Assembly: GCA_021826035.1 (NCBI GenBank)
Contig: JAKBBE010000135.1
Location: 1-7,230, forward strand
DNA length: 7,230 nucleotides
DNA from: Pseudomonadota bacterium
GTDB lineage: Bacteria; Pseudomonadota; Gammaproteobacteria; Steroidobacterales; Steroidobacteraceae
Direction of reading: 5' to 3'
The notes beneath the pieces are model-generated. The model saw only the letters and a list, made by a program, of their open reading frames with translations, ran no database searches and had not been told where the DNA came from. This document shows, one piece after another, positions 1-6,195 of the stretch. Within the stretch, counting starts at the first letter, position 1. Every line of letters starts with the position of its first letter. Both the position numbers and the translations under genes were made by a program.

Positions 1-238
1 CCAATTCGCCGAGCGGCACGTAGGCGGTGCGCCGGACGCTGCCCGCGGCGGCGCAGATCGCCTGCAGCAGATGCGTCTTGCCCGCCCCCGCGGGGCCGCA
101 GAACCAGCTGACCCCGGGCTCCCCGAGTGCCGCGCGGCGCGCATGTTCGAGCGCCTCGGCGTTGCGCGCCGGCAGGAAGCTCTCGAACACGGCGCGATCG
201 GCCAGGCGTACTCCGAGCGGCAGCTGCTGCATCGTCAT
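1..238 (-). CDS. hda: DnaA regulatory inactivator Hda, 5' part (3' end beyond window)
   Basis: Only the first 79 codons are present; the gene runs off the left edge. Hda is a DnaA-like AAA+ protein that, with the DNA-loaded beta clamp, stimulates hydrolysis of ATP bound to DnaA after initiation. Seen here: a short N-terminus with Q5-L6-P7-L8, matching the clamp-binding QL-type motif of Hda proteins, then the typical GVRLADRAVFESF stretch and a Walker A motif GPAGAGKT at residues 48-55. The start at 238 gives the usual short leader before QLPLGVRL; a second ATG at 232 is two codons further in and cannot be excluded. The stop of the upstream phosphatidyltransferase gene is one codon before this start (TGA-ACC-ATG) and no clear Shine-Dalgarno is visible, so translational coupling is likely. 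The Hda identity, rather than DnaA, rests on the short N-terminus; DnaA has a long domain ahead of Walker A. Confidence 0.9.
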   Translation of the reverse strand, partial: MTMQQLPLGVRLADRAVFESFLPARNAEALEHARRAALGEPGVSWFCGPAGAGKTHLLQAICAAAGSVRRTAYVPLGEL

Positions 239-241
239 GGT

Positions 242-793
242 TCAGGCCGCCCGCTGCGCAGCGTTCCACGCACGGCGCGTGAAGGTCGCCCCATAGTCAA
301 AGCCCGACAGTGCCGTGGTGAAGAACACAATGAGCGCAAACGCACGCAGCTCGCCGGCAATCGGCAGACGCGAGGCGGCCACTAGCATCACACTGGCGAG
401 GTACAGCAGCTGCGCGGCGGTGTTGATCTTGCTGATCACCGTCGGGCGGCCGCGCAGCGGGCCGAACCAGACCCGATAGATGAGCGCCCCGAGGGCGATC
501 ATCACGTCGCGGGCCACGGCGGCGGCGGTCACCCACCACGGGACGAGGCCGAGCCAGGCCGACTCGACGAAGACCACGACCAACAGCAGCTTGTCGGCCG
601 CCGGATCGAGTACCTTGCCGAGTTCCGAGACCCAGTTGAAGCGCTTGGCGAGAAACCCGTCGAGACCGTCGGAGACCGCCGCGACCACGAACAGTGCCAG
701 GGCCAGCTCGTACCGATGCGCGTGCAACGCACCGGCCACCGGCCAGATCAACGCCAGCCGGATCAGACAGATCAGGTTGGGTATGTGGCGCAC
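242..793 (-). CDS. CDP-alcohol phosphatidyltransferase family membrane protein
   Basis: A 183-residue integral membrane enzyme of the CDP-alcohol phosphatidyltransferase family, which transfers a phosphatidyl group from CDP-diacylglycerol to an alcohol acceptor. The family signature is present: D42-x2-D45-G46-x2-A49-K50, then G59-x3-D63-x3-D67. These aspartates bind the metal and the CDP moiety. The usual Arg after the Ala is Lys50, with Arg51 next to it. About five or six hydrophobic segments are visible, near residues 5-22, 30-41, 68-84, 86-106, 125-141 and 150-163. The length fits PgsA (glycerol-3-phosphate acceptor), but the acceptor cannot be told from the sequence, and many gammaproteobacteria have a separate pgsA, so no symbol is given. 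The start is GTG at 793, two codons after the DUF2066 stop in the same frame. The MRHIPNLICLIRLAL beginning matches the family, and no other start fits. No Shine-Dalgarno is visible, so it is probably translated by coupling. Confidence 0.88.
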   Translation of the reverse strand: MRHIPNLICLIRLALIWPVAGALHAHRYELALALFVVAAVSDGLDGFLAKRFNWVSELGKVLDPAADKLLLVVVFVESAWLGLVPWWVTAAAVARDVMIALGALIYRVWFGPLRGRPTVISKINTAAQLLYLASVMLVAASRLPIAGELRAFALIVFFTTALSGFDYGATFTRRAWNAAQRAA

Positions 794-796
794 GGC

Positions 797-1879
797 TCAG
801 GGCGAAGGCGCCGCCGGAGAGTAAGGGGCAGGAGGCGGTGCCCCGCTCGGCGCCGCCGCGCCGAGCGGGGTCGGGGCCGGCGGCGCGGGCGGCGGCGGCA
901 CGTACCGGTAGGTCAGCACCCGGTCCGAAGCCTGCGGCTTCAAGCGCGGCGACAACGAGAGCCTCTGGCGCAGGCTCGCCGCACCACCGCGCGCCCAGAG
1001 TTCGAATTCCACGGTGCTGCCGTCGATCTCCCGGACGGTGCTCTGGTGGACCCCCGGCACCGCCGCCAGCATGGTCTCCGCCCGCGCATAGTCGGCGAGG
1101 GTCCGCAGTCCCACGATGCGAACCGTCGTCTTGGCAATCCCGCCCCCCGGGGCGGCCTGCAGCGGCGGCGCCAGCCATTCGACGGTCTGATCGATGCCCG
1201 AGGTGACCGAGCCGGTGAACTGGCGCGTGGCGAACGGGGTGACGAGTGTCCAATGCCACGTCTCGGGCGCCGGGACCGCGGCGGACGTCGAGCCCGACGA
1301 AGCCACCGCGGCCGCGGTCCTAGCCCGGCCGATGAGCAGCTGCTCGGCGCCGAAGTTGCGCGCCATCGCCAGCAGTGCCGTGGAGGGCAGCAGCGGCCCG
1401 TCCGCCGTGCGCACCGTCAACGGCACGATACTGATCGGCAGCCCGCGCCGCTCGGCCGCCTGCTGCACCGAGGCGCCGTCCGCGGCCTGCTCGAGCGCCG
1501 CCGGCGGGGGACTCAGTACGACGAGGGTGAAGGGACGATCGGCGTTCCAGAGATTGCGGCCGGCGGCGCGGATCGCCTGCTCGAGCGGGCCGGCCTGGAA
1601 GGTCACCTGCAGCGTGCCCGTCGGCCCCTGCTGATAGCCTTGCACGTACTGCGCCGCATGGGTCGTCAGCGCGGCGAGCGGCGGATCCTCGGCCGCGGCG
1701 GTATGACCCGTGGCCCGCACCAGCACGGCCTGCAGCGCCTGGGCCAGTGCGGCGGGCGTCTGCGCCGCCGTATCCACGGTGAACACCGGCACCTCGCGGC
1801 TCGCCAGGCACACCGCCGGAAGTGCTGCGCAGGTCAGCAGCGTCAACAAGCGCCCTACGCGGCGCAATGCGGTGGTCAT
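797..1879 (-). CDS. DUF2066 domain-containing secreted protein
   Basis: A 360-residue protein of the DUF2066 family, whose function is unknown. The first 26 residues form a Sec-type signal peptide: basic MTTALRR, a hydrophobic [13 protein letters not shown] core, and probable cleavage after LA at 25-26, so the protein is expected in the periplasm. The Cys at 24 is not in a convincing lipobox. Next comes the domain proper, with VPVFTVDT, a region of [15 protein letters not shown] type and later NLWNADRP. The C-terminal end, roughly the last 35 residues, is a Pro/Ala-rich low-complexity tail ([11 protein letters not shown] type), probably disordered. The frame stays open upstream to an ATG at 1945, but the start at 1879 places the signal peptide at the N-terminus and is preferred. 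The gene is divergent from purM and heads a three-gene minus-strand unit. DUF2066 beside purM is a familiar gammaproteobacterial arrangement; what links the two is not known. Confidence 0.85.
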   Translation of the reverse strand: MTTALRRVGRLLTLLTCAALPAVCLASREVPVFTVDTAAQTPAALAQALQAVLVRATGHTAAAEDPPLAALTTHAAQYVQGYQQGPTGTLQVTFQAGPLEQAIRAAGRNLWNADRPFTLVVLSPPPAALEQAADGASVQQAAERRGLPISIVPLTVRTADGPLLPSTALLAMARNFGAEQLLIGRARTAAAVASSGSTSAAVPAPETWHWTLVTPFATRQFTGSVTSGIDQTVEWLAPPLQAAPGGGIAKTTVRIVGLRTLADYARAETMLAAVPGVHQSTVREIDGSTVEFELWARGGAASLRQRLSLSPRLKPQASDRVLTYRYVPPPPAPPAPTPLGAAAPSGAPPPAPYSPAAPSP

Positions 1880-1995
1880 GCGAACGAGCCTTCGATCCTG
1901 GTGTTTGTACCGCGCCACGGCGCCGGACGGAATGTACAATACCATATGCGAACCGGCCGCAAGGCGGCAGCCCCCAGCCTCGGAAAGACCACTGC
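1880..1995. promoter_or_regulatory. Divergent intergenic promoter region between DUF2066 gene and purM
   Basis: This 116-base spacer must hold the promoters for both the minus-strand DUF2066 unit and the plus-strand purM unit, because the genes diverge. The only AT-richer stretch is around 1931-1945. On the plus strand TACAAT at 1935-1940 is a good -10 match (5 of 6). No convincing -35 sits 16-18 bases upstream; TTGTAC at 1905-1910 is too far at 24 bases. On the minus strand TATTGT (1942-1937) is a fair -10 over the same bases. No PurR-type operator palindrome was recognised by eye. Confidence 0.4.
1982..1987 (+). promoter_or_regulatory. Ribosome binding site of purM
   Basis: GGAAAG lies 8 bases before the ATG at 1996. 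It supports this ATG over the in-frame upstream codons, as does the family-typical distance to the [15 protein letters not shown] motif. Confidence 0.6.
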
Positions 1996-3033
1996 ATGAC
2001 TGATCCGAAAGTCTCGCGCGGCATGACGTACCGCGACGCTGGCGTCGACATCGACGCCGGAGACGAGCTCGTCGAACGCATCAAACCGCATGTTGCGCGC
2101 ACACGCCGGCCGGAGGTGCTGGCCGGAGTCGGCGGGTTCGGAGCGCAGGTGGAGATCCCGGCCGGTTATCGTCGGCCGGTGCTCGTCTCGGGCACCGACG
2201 GGGTCGGCACCAAACTGCGTCTGGCCATCGACACCGGCCGGCACGACACCATCGGCATCGATCTGGTCGCCATGTGCGTCAATGACGTGCTGGTGCAGGG
2301 TGCCGAGCCGCTGTTCTTCCTCGATTACTACGCCACCGGAAAATTACGGGTCGAGGTCGCCGAGGCGGTCGTGCGCGGCATCGCCGAGGGCTGCGCGCAG
2401 GCCGGCTGCGCCCTGGTCGGCGGCGAGACCGCCGAAATGCCGGGCATGTACCACGGTGAAGATTACGACCTGGCTGGGTTCTGCGTCGGCGTGGTGGAGA
2501 AGGACGCCATCATCGACGGCCGCCACACCCGCCCGGGCGATGTGGTCATCGGCCTCACCGCCTCCGGGCCGCACTCGAACGGCTACTCGCTGATCCGTAA
2601 GCTCCTCGCCACGAGCGGCGCCGATGCACACACCATGCTCGAGGACCGACCGCTCCTCGAGCGGCTGCTCGCCCCGACGCGCATCTATGTCAAACCGCTG
2701 CTCGCGCTGGCGCGCGCGGTGCCGCTGCGCGCCATGGCCCACATCACCGGCGGCGGACTGACGGACAACATCCCGCGCGTGTTGCCCGAGGGACTGGAAG
2801 CGGTGCTCAAGCGGCGCAACTGGCCGCACGACCCGGTGTTCGACTGGCTGCAGCGCACCGGCCGGATCGAGGCGGCCGAGATGTACCGCACCTTCAACTG
2901 CGGCATCGGCATGGTGGTGGTCGTGCCGGCCGGGCACGAGACCGCCGCGCTCGAGTTCCTCGCCGCACACGGCGAGCAGGCGCAGCTGATCGGGGAGATC
3001 CGCTCCGGTACGCGTGGCGTCGTCATCGAGTGA
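1996..3033 (+). CDS. purM: Phosphoribosylformylglycinamidine cyclo-ligase (AIR synthetase)
   Basis: PurM closes the imidazole ring: FGAM plus ATP gives aminoimidazole ribonucleotide, step 5 of de novo purine synthesis, in the cytoplasm. The 345-residue product has the normal family length. Visible motifs, in order: [19 protein letters not shown] at 11-29, GVGGFGA at 44-50, the ATP-site [13 protein letters not shown] at 65-77, [20 protein letters not shown] at 89-108, [11 protein letters not shown] at 142-152 and [10 protein letters not shown] at 189-198. The C-terminal half contains [16 protein letters not shown] and FNCGIGMVV, as expected. It is the first gene of a plus-strand operon. Its stop overlaps the purN start by four bases (GTGA), indicating coupled translation of two purine enzymes. 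Nothing looks damaged. Confidence 0.98.
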   Translation: MTDPKVSRGMTYRDAGVDIDAGDELVERIKPHVARTRRPEVLAGVGGFGAQVEIPAGYRRPVLVSGTDGVGTKLRLAIDTGRHDTIGIDLVAMCVNDVLVQGAEPLFFLDYYATGKLRVEVAEAVVRGIAEGCAQAGCALVGGETAEMPGMYHGEDYDLAGFCVGVVEKDAIIDGRHTRPGDVVIGLTASGPHSNGYSLIRKLLATSGADAHTMLEDRPLLERLLAPTRIYVKPLLALARAVPLRAMAHITGGGLTDNIPRVLPEGLEAVLKRRNWPHDPVFDWLQRTGRIEAAEMYRTFNCGIGMVVVVPAGHETAALEFLAAHGEQAQLIGEIRSGTRGVVIE

Positions 3034-3689
3034 GCGCGCGCGGTGCACTGCGGCTCGGGATCCTGATCTCCGGCCGCGGCTCGAACATGGCGGCGATCGC
3101 GCAGGACTGCCGCAGCGGGCGCCTCGGCGCCGAAGTTGCGCTCGTCCTGTCCGAGCAGCCCGCAGCCGCGGGCCTGGAGACGGCCCGCGGGCTCGGGCTG
3201 GCGACGCGCGCGATCCCGTGGCCCGGTGCGGCGCAGCGCTGCGAGTTTGAACAGGAAGCGGCTGCGGCACTCGATGCAGCCGGCATCGAACTCATCGTGC
3301 TCGCCGGGTTCATGCGCATCTTGTCGGCCGAGTTCGTGACGGCCCGCGCCGGCCGCATCCTCAACATCCATCCGTCGCTGCTGCCGAAGTTTCCCGGGCT
3401 GCATACCCACCGGCGCGTGCTCGAGGCGGGTGAACGCTCCCACGGGGCCACCGTGCATTACGTCACACCCGAACTCGATGGCGGCCCGCGCGTGCTGCAG
3501 GCGAGGATCGCCGTGCGCAGCGCCGACAGCGAGGAGAGTCTCTCAGCGCGGGTTCAGGCGACCGAGCACATCATCTACCCGAAGGCGATCGGCTGGTGCG
3601 CCGAAGGACGGCTCCAGTGGCGCGAGGAGCGCCCGTGGCTCGATGGCGCGCCGTTGCTCACCCCGGTGCTCGAGGAGTTCGATGCGTAA
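3030..3689 (+). CDS. purN: Phosphoribosylglycinamide formyltransferase (GART, folate-dependent)
   Basis: PurN transfers the formyl group of 10-formyltetrahydrofolate to GAR, giving FGAR, step 3 of purine synthesis. The 219-residue product matches the PurN family. It shows [10 protein letters not shown] at 11-20 (phosphate binding), LAGFMRIL at 91-98 (folate site), the catalytic N112-I-H114 in [13 protein letters not shown], then HGATVHYV and the catalytic Asp150 in PELDGG. By alignment from memory these correspond to Asn106, His108 and Asp144 of the E. coli enzyme. The start is a GTG at 3030 overlapping the purM stop; it places the ILISGRGSN strand at the usual distance from the N-terminus, with a short six- or seven-residue lead. 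The 3' end overlaps the next gene. Confidence 0.96.
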   Translation: MSARGALRLGILISGRGSNMAAIAQDCRSGRLGAEVALVLSEQPAAAGLETARGLGLATRAIPWPGAAQRCEFEQEAAAALDAAGIELIVLAGFMRILSAEFVTARAGRILNIHPSLLPKFPGLHTHRRVLEAGERSHGATVHYVTPELDGGPRVLQARIAVRSADSEESLSARVQATEHIIYPKAIGWCAEGRLQWREERPWLDGAPLLTPVLEEFDA

Positions 3690-4425
3690 GAGAGTCTCGA
3701 TGCGCCTGCAGATCCTGCCGGCGGCGCTCGCGCTGCTCGCAGTCCTGACGCTGGCGCGCGCGAGCAGTCCGCCGCCGGCGCCGGCCGCCGTGAAGCCGCC
3801 GACCTTCCTCGCCACCTACTCGGTGGCCTGGCATGGCATCACCGCCGGGCGCTCGACGCTGACTCTCGCGCAGACCGGCCCCGACGAATACCGCTACAGC
3901 TCGGTCGATCGGGCGGGCGGACTGTTCCATCTCTTCCTGCCCCACGACATCACCCAGGAGAGCCGCTTCCGGCTGGTGAACGGCGCGGTGCAGCCGCTGA
4001 GCTTCCGTTCCCAGGGCGGCGGTCCGCCCGAGGACGTGCATTTCGACTGGACGAGCGGTCGGGTGACGGGCACCGCCAAACACAAGCAGATCGACCTGAA
4101 ACTCGAGTCCGCCACTCAGGATCCGGGCTCGGTGCAGATCGCCCTGATGCTCGGATTCCTCGCCGGCAAGCCGCCGGCGAGCTTCTGGATGCTCAACACG
4201 GACGTGATCAACCGGTTCGAGTTCGTCCGGCGCGGCGCAGCAACGCTGCACACTCCGCTCGGTGAACTGCACACCCTGCTCTACACCAGCCATCATCAGG
4301 GCGCGCGGCGCACAACCTACATGTGGCTCGCCCCGTCGCTCGATTACCTGCCGGCGCGCCTCGAGCAGCGCCGCGGTGAGGAAGTGATCTTCTCGCTCAA
4401 CATCCGCGCCTTCAAGAAACAATAA
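3682..4425 (+). CDS. DUF3108 domain-containing exported protein
   Basis: A 247-residue protein of the DUF3108 family, commonly found directly after purMN in gammaproteobacteria; its function is unknown. It begins with a signal peptide (basic MRKRVSMR, then hydrophobic LPAALALLAVLTLA, probable cleavage at ARA-SS near residue 27), followed by a short Pro/Ala linker and a beta-rich domain. Typical family features are FLATYSVAWHGITAGRS near the start of the mature part, then repeated beta strands, and YLPARLEQRRGEEV close to the C-terminus. The first ATG at 3682 overlaps the purN stop by 8 bases and has GAGGAG four bases upstream. An ATG at 3700, behind AAGAGAG, would remove six residues and is equally plausible. 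Periplasmic or outer-membrane location is inferred. Translation is probably coupled to purN. Confidence 0.87.
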   Translation: MRKRVSMRLQILPAALALLAVLTLARASSPPPAPAAVKPPTFLATYSVAWHGITAGRSTLTLAQTGPDEYRYSSVDRAGGLFHLFLPHDITQESRFRLVNGAVQPLSFRSQGGGPPEDVHFDWTSGRVTGTAKHKQIDLKLESATQDPGSVQIALMLGFLAGKPPASFWMLNTDVINRFEFVRRGAATLHTPLGELHTLLYTSHHQGARRTTYMWLAPSLDYLPARLEQRRGEEVIFSLNIRAFKKQ

Positions 4426-4462
4426 CGACCCATTGTCGGGATCGGCGAGGAGAGGCACGACG

Positions 4463-4570
4463 GTGCACGCGGTCGGAATCCTGGCCTATCGCCCCCCAGA
4501 CTTGACCCTGCCCATCACCGTTCCCCGTAGCGCGCGCACGGCGGGCCCATTCCTTCGGAGTGTTCTGTAG
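4463..4570 (+). CDS. Possible 35-residue small ORF (hypothetical)
   Basis: A GTG-initiated 35-codon ORF ending in TAG. What draws attention is the purine-rich stretch GAGGAGAGG at 4447-4455, a strong Shine-Dalgarno-like sequence seven bases before the GTG. The peptide starts MHAVGILAYRPPDLTLPI and matches nothing I recognise; it is rich in Pro, Arg and Leu, has no clear membrane segment, and lies 37 bases after the DUF3108 stop. Short ORFs like this arise by chance in high-GC DNA, and GTG starts are frequent there, so it is more likely spurious than real. Confidence 0.18.
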   Translation: MHAVGILAYRPPDLTLPITVPRSARTAGPFLRSVL

Positions 4571-4680
4571 GCGCGCGGCAATTGAAGCACAGCGAAGACA
4601 GATGTCGTCGCGATCTGAAAGCCGCGGCGCGCGCCGGCACCCGCATTGACCGCTTCTGAGCGCACCACTTCAGTAGCACA

Positions 4681-4698
4681 CCCCGAACCCCGTCGGGG
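4681..4698 (-). terminator. Hairpin 3' of dcd, weak terminator candidate
   Basis: CCCCGA and TCGGGG form a perfect 6-bp stem with a 6-base loop, 17 bases beyond the dcd stop codon. No T run follows on the minus strand, so intrinsic termination is doubtful. The position after the last gene of the unit is the main argument. Confidence 0.25.
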
Positions 4699-4715
4699 CA
4701 GGTCCGCTCCGTGCG

Positions 4716-6122
4716 TCAGGTCTTGGGCAACGTCACGCCCTTCTGCCCCTGGTACTTGCCACCCCGGTCCTTGTAGGACGTCGCGCACACCTCGTCCGAC
4801 TCGAAAAACAACATCTGGGCGACGCCTTCGTTAGCGTAGATCTTGGCAGGCAGCGGCGTGGTATTGGAAAACTCCAGCGTGACGTGCCCTTCCCACTCCG
4901 GCTCCAAGGGCGTTACGTTCACGATGATGCCGCAATTATGGACGAAGACTCCGGCGTCCAGGGCGAAGTTGCCCGCTTCGGGGACCGTCAGACAGTAAAC
5001 ATCGTGATCGCCGGACATCTCGCGGATCGCAGCGACTTTGTGATTGCGATACACGGGGGAAGCATGAAGGCGCTCAAGCGCATCCGGGAATCGACCGAAG
5101 ACCGAACGATCGTATTGCCGCGATGCCGCCGCACCCCGGTTGAAACCTGTCTCATCGTGTGCAGCGCGTACGCGATCGGCCGGGATCTCACCTCGCCGGT
5201 TGCTCCGCCTCGCCCCATCCGCCTGCGGGCGTCGACGGGAGTCATCCTCGGCAGTCCAACCGGTGTGCCGCCGCATGGGATCCGCTGCGGCCATCCCGAT
5301 CGGGTTTGTCGGCCGATGGTTCCGGGGATTGAAATCCACGGGGGAGTGATCGGTATCCACGGCTTGCGCGCAGATGCCGTGTCGGAGGAGCCACTCATCG
5401 GCCAGACGATGCGTGGCAGACATCTGCCCGTCGATCGGTTGATACACGCACTCCTCGCCGCGCACGACATCACGGTACAGCGGCATGAGTGCATCGCCCG
5501 GGCGCAGTGTCTGCGCCGCAGCCATCCGGCCATCGCGCCGCATAAACTGATGATCCGCCGTCGCATGGATGAACCGCCCGTCATCCAGCTCGATCTCGAT
5601 GAGCGAGTCGCGCCCGATGAATCGGGGTGCATCGAGCAAAGACACGATCAGCCGGCCGTTCGGTCCGATGCTGTACCCCCAGAAGGACTCGCCGCAATCA
5701 TGCCGCCGCGCCATCTCCTCGAGCGTCGCAGCGGTGCCGTCGACAAGGGCCACGCGGGTATCACCCCGGAAGCAGCGCGCGTAGGTCGATTTCCCAAGAC
5801 ACACCGTGAGCACGCTGCGCGGAATGCGGAAGTACTCGACCGTGCGCGCCAGCGCAAAGGAATTCGGCGGGATCACGCACACATCGGCCTTCAGGTCGAC
5901 GAAACTCTTCTCGTCGAAGGCTTTCGGATCGACGATGGTCGAGTTGATGTTGGTGAAAATCTTGAACTCATCCGCACAGCGAACGTCGTAGCCGTAGCTC
6001 GACGTGCCGTAGGAGACGATCTTGTGGCCATCGACGTAGCGCACCTGCTCGGCCGCAAACGGCTCGATCATGCTCTGCTCGCGCGCCATGCGCCGGATCC
6101 AATGGTCGGATTTGATGCTCAT
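4716..6122 (-). CDS. dcd: dCTP deaminase precursor interrupted by an in-frame intein
   Basis: Dcd deaminates dCTP to dUTP, the precursor of dUMP and dTTP. The ORF encodes 468 residues, but family members of this type have about 188. Residues 1-116 are an ordinary Dcd N-terminal part ([20 protein letters not shown] at 41-60, [20 protein letters not shown] at 84-103, active-site KSTYAR at 111-116). Residues 397-468 are the C-terminal part ([20 protein letters not shown], then Glu417, ending [12 protein letters not shown]). Joined, they give exactly 188 residues. The 280 residues between are an intein. By alignment from memory with E. coli Dcd, Ser112 and Arg116 correspond to Ser111 and Arg115, and Glu417 to the catalytic Glu138, so the active site is split and activity should require splicing. 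The start is ATG at 6122, with a distant AAGG 12 bases upstream. It follows mrp/apbC by 73 bases on the same strand, a common gammaproteobacterial order. No frameshift or stop interrupts the whole ORF. Confidence 0.97.
   Translation of the reverse strand: MSIKSDHWIRRMAREQSMIEPFAAEQVRYVDGHKIVSYGTSSYGYDVRCADEFKIFTNINSTIVDPKAFDEKSFVDLKADVCVIPPNSFALARTVEYFRIPRSVLTVCLGKSTYARCFRGDTRVALVDGTAATLEEMARRHDCGESFWGYSIGPNGRLIVSLLDAPRFIGRDSLIEIELDDGRFIHATADHQFMRRDGRMAAAQTLRPGDALMPLYRDVVRGEECVYQPIDGQMSATHRLADEWLLRHGICAQAVDTDHSPVDFNPRNHRPTNPIGMAAADPMRRHTGWTAEDDSRRRPQADGARRSNRRGEIPADRVRAAHDETGFNRGAAASRQYDRSVFGRFPDALERLHASPVYRNHKVAAIREMSGDHDVYCLTVPEAGNFALDAGVFVHNCGIIVNVTPLEPEWEGHVTLEFSNTTPLPAKIYANEGVAQMLFFESDEVCATSYKDRGGKYQGQKGVTLPKT
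4935..5774 (-). mobile_element. Dcd intein, 280 residues, class 1, with degenerate HNH region
   Basis: This in-frame insert codes for precursor residues 117-396. Block A is [13 protein letters not shown], with the nucleophile Cys1. Block B is [10 protein letters not shown], with Thr72 and His75 (intein numbering) in the TxxH motif, followed by [11 protein letters not shown]. Block F is [15 protein letters not shown], and block G is DAGVFVHN, with penultimate His279 and terminal Asn280. The next residue is Cys+1, so all residues for a standard Cys1/Asn/Cys+1 splicing pathway are present. Between blocks B and F lie about 175 residues, longer than a mini-intein linker, with no LAGLIDADG motif but an HNH-like remnant. 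Hand counts of G+C in sample lines (58-63%) do not differ from the dcd extein (about 55%), so composition gives no sign of recent arrival. Splicing competence is inferred from motifs only. Confidence 0.95.
5265..5411 (-). other. Decayed HNH homing-endonuclease motif inside the Dcd intein
   Basis: Precursor residues 238-286 resemble the nuclease part of HNH-type inteins: [10 protein letters not shown], then [16 protein letters not shown], then [10 protein letters not shown]. Active relatives, as I remember them, read about HHIDFNxxNNRPxN and end in an EH-x3-H-like helix. Here the paired histidines before the aspartate are Ser260-Pro261, the NN pair is N268-H269, and the EH pair is D281-P282. 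Asp263, Asn265, Asn273 and His286 remain. A basic stretch follows ([16 protein letters not shown]), perhaps the old DNA-binding tail. The nuclease is probably dead; family assignment is by motif memory, not by search. Confidence 0.6.
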
Positions 6123-6195
6123 CGGCTGACACTACCTTGAATGATTGCCCGTAACGGCCGTCGGCTCGGGCCGGTTGCGCGTGCGTGTCCGGGCT

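Larger units (their letters stand above)
4426..4715. other. Convergent intergenic region
   Basis: 290 bases lie between the ends of the plus-strand DUF3108 gene and the minus-strand dcd gene. No RNA gene, insertion-sequence end or repeat array was recognised. It contains a 35-codon ORF behind a good ribosome binding site (listed separately), a GC-rich patch with the palindrome GGCGCGCGCC near 4626-4635, and a hairpin close to the dcd stop. A bulged 6-bp hairpin at 4426-4444, just after the DUF3108 stop, has no T tract. Confidence 0.6.

Noticed and set aside
716..1999. 427-codon plus-strand ORF opposite the DUF2066 gene
   Set aside because: The product is an Arg/Gly-rich, low-complexity shadow typical of high-GC antisense frames. 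The minus strand encodes a signal peptide and a family-like protein.
4471..4481. GGTCGGAATCC, resembling a tRNA T-loop
   Set aside because: It lacks the TTC of GGTTCRANNCC, the flanking bases form no T stem, and no acceptor stem or anticodon arm could be placed.
4486..4788. 100-codon minus-strand ORF overlapping the 3' end of dcd and the intergenic region
   Set aside because: It overlaps the conserved C-terminal part of Dcd in another frame, has no recognisable motif, and has no supporting ribosome binding site that I could see.
5050..5430. Frameshift in the central part of the intein as the cause of the odd HNH motif
   Set aside because: The other minus frames were read by eye and gave no better HNH match. 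The frame is continuous from block B to block F, so substitutions explain it better.
4935..5774. Insert as a group I or II intron or an insertion sequence in dcd
   Set aside because: The reading frame stays open across both junctions, the ends are protein splicing motifs, and no inverted repeats or target duplications were seen at the boundaries.
4884..6140. 418-codon plus-strand ORF lying antisense to the whole dcd-intein gene
   Set aside because: It is the complement of a clearly coding gene in GC-rich DNA, its translation shows no recognisable domain, and the minus strand gives full Dcd and intein motifs.
6153..6176. Bulged 7-bp hairpin between apbC and dcd, considered as a terminator
   Set aside because: No T tract follows on the minus strand, and the genes are co-directional in a commonly conserved order, so termination here is not supported.
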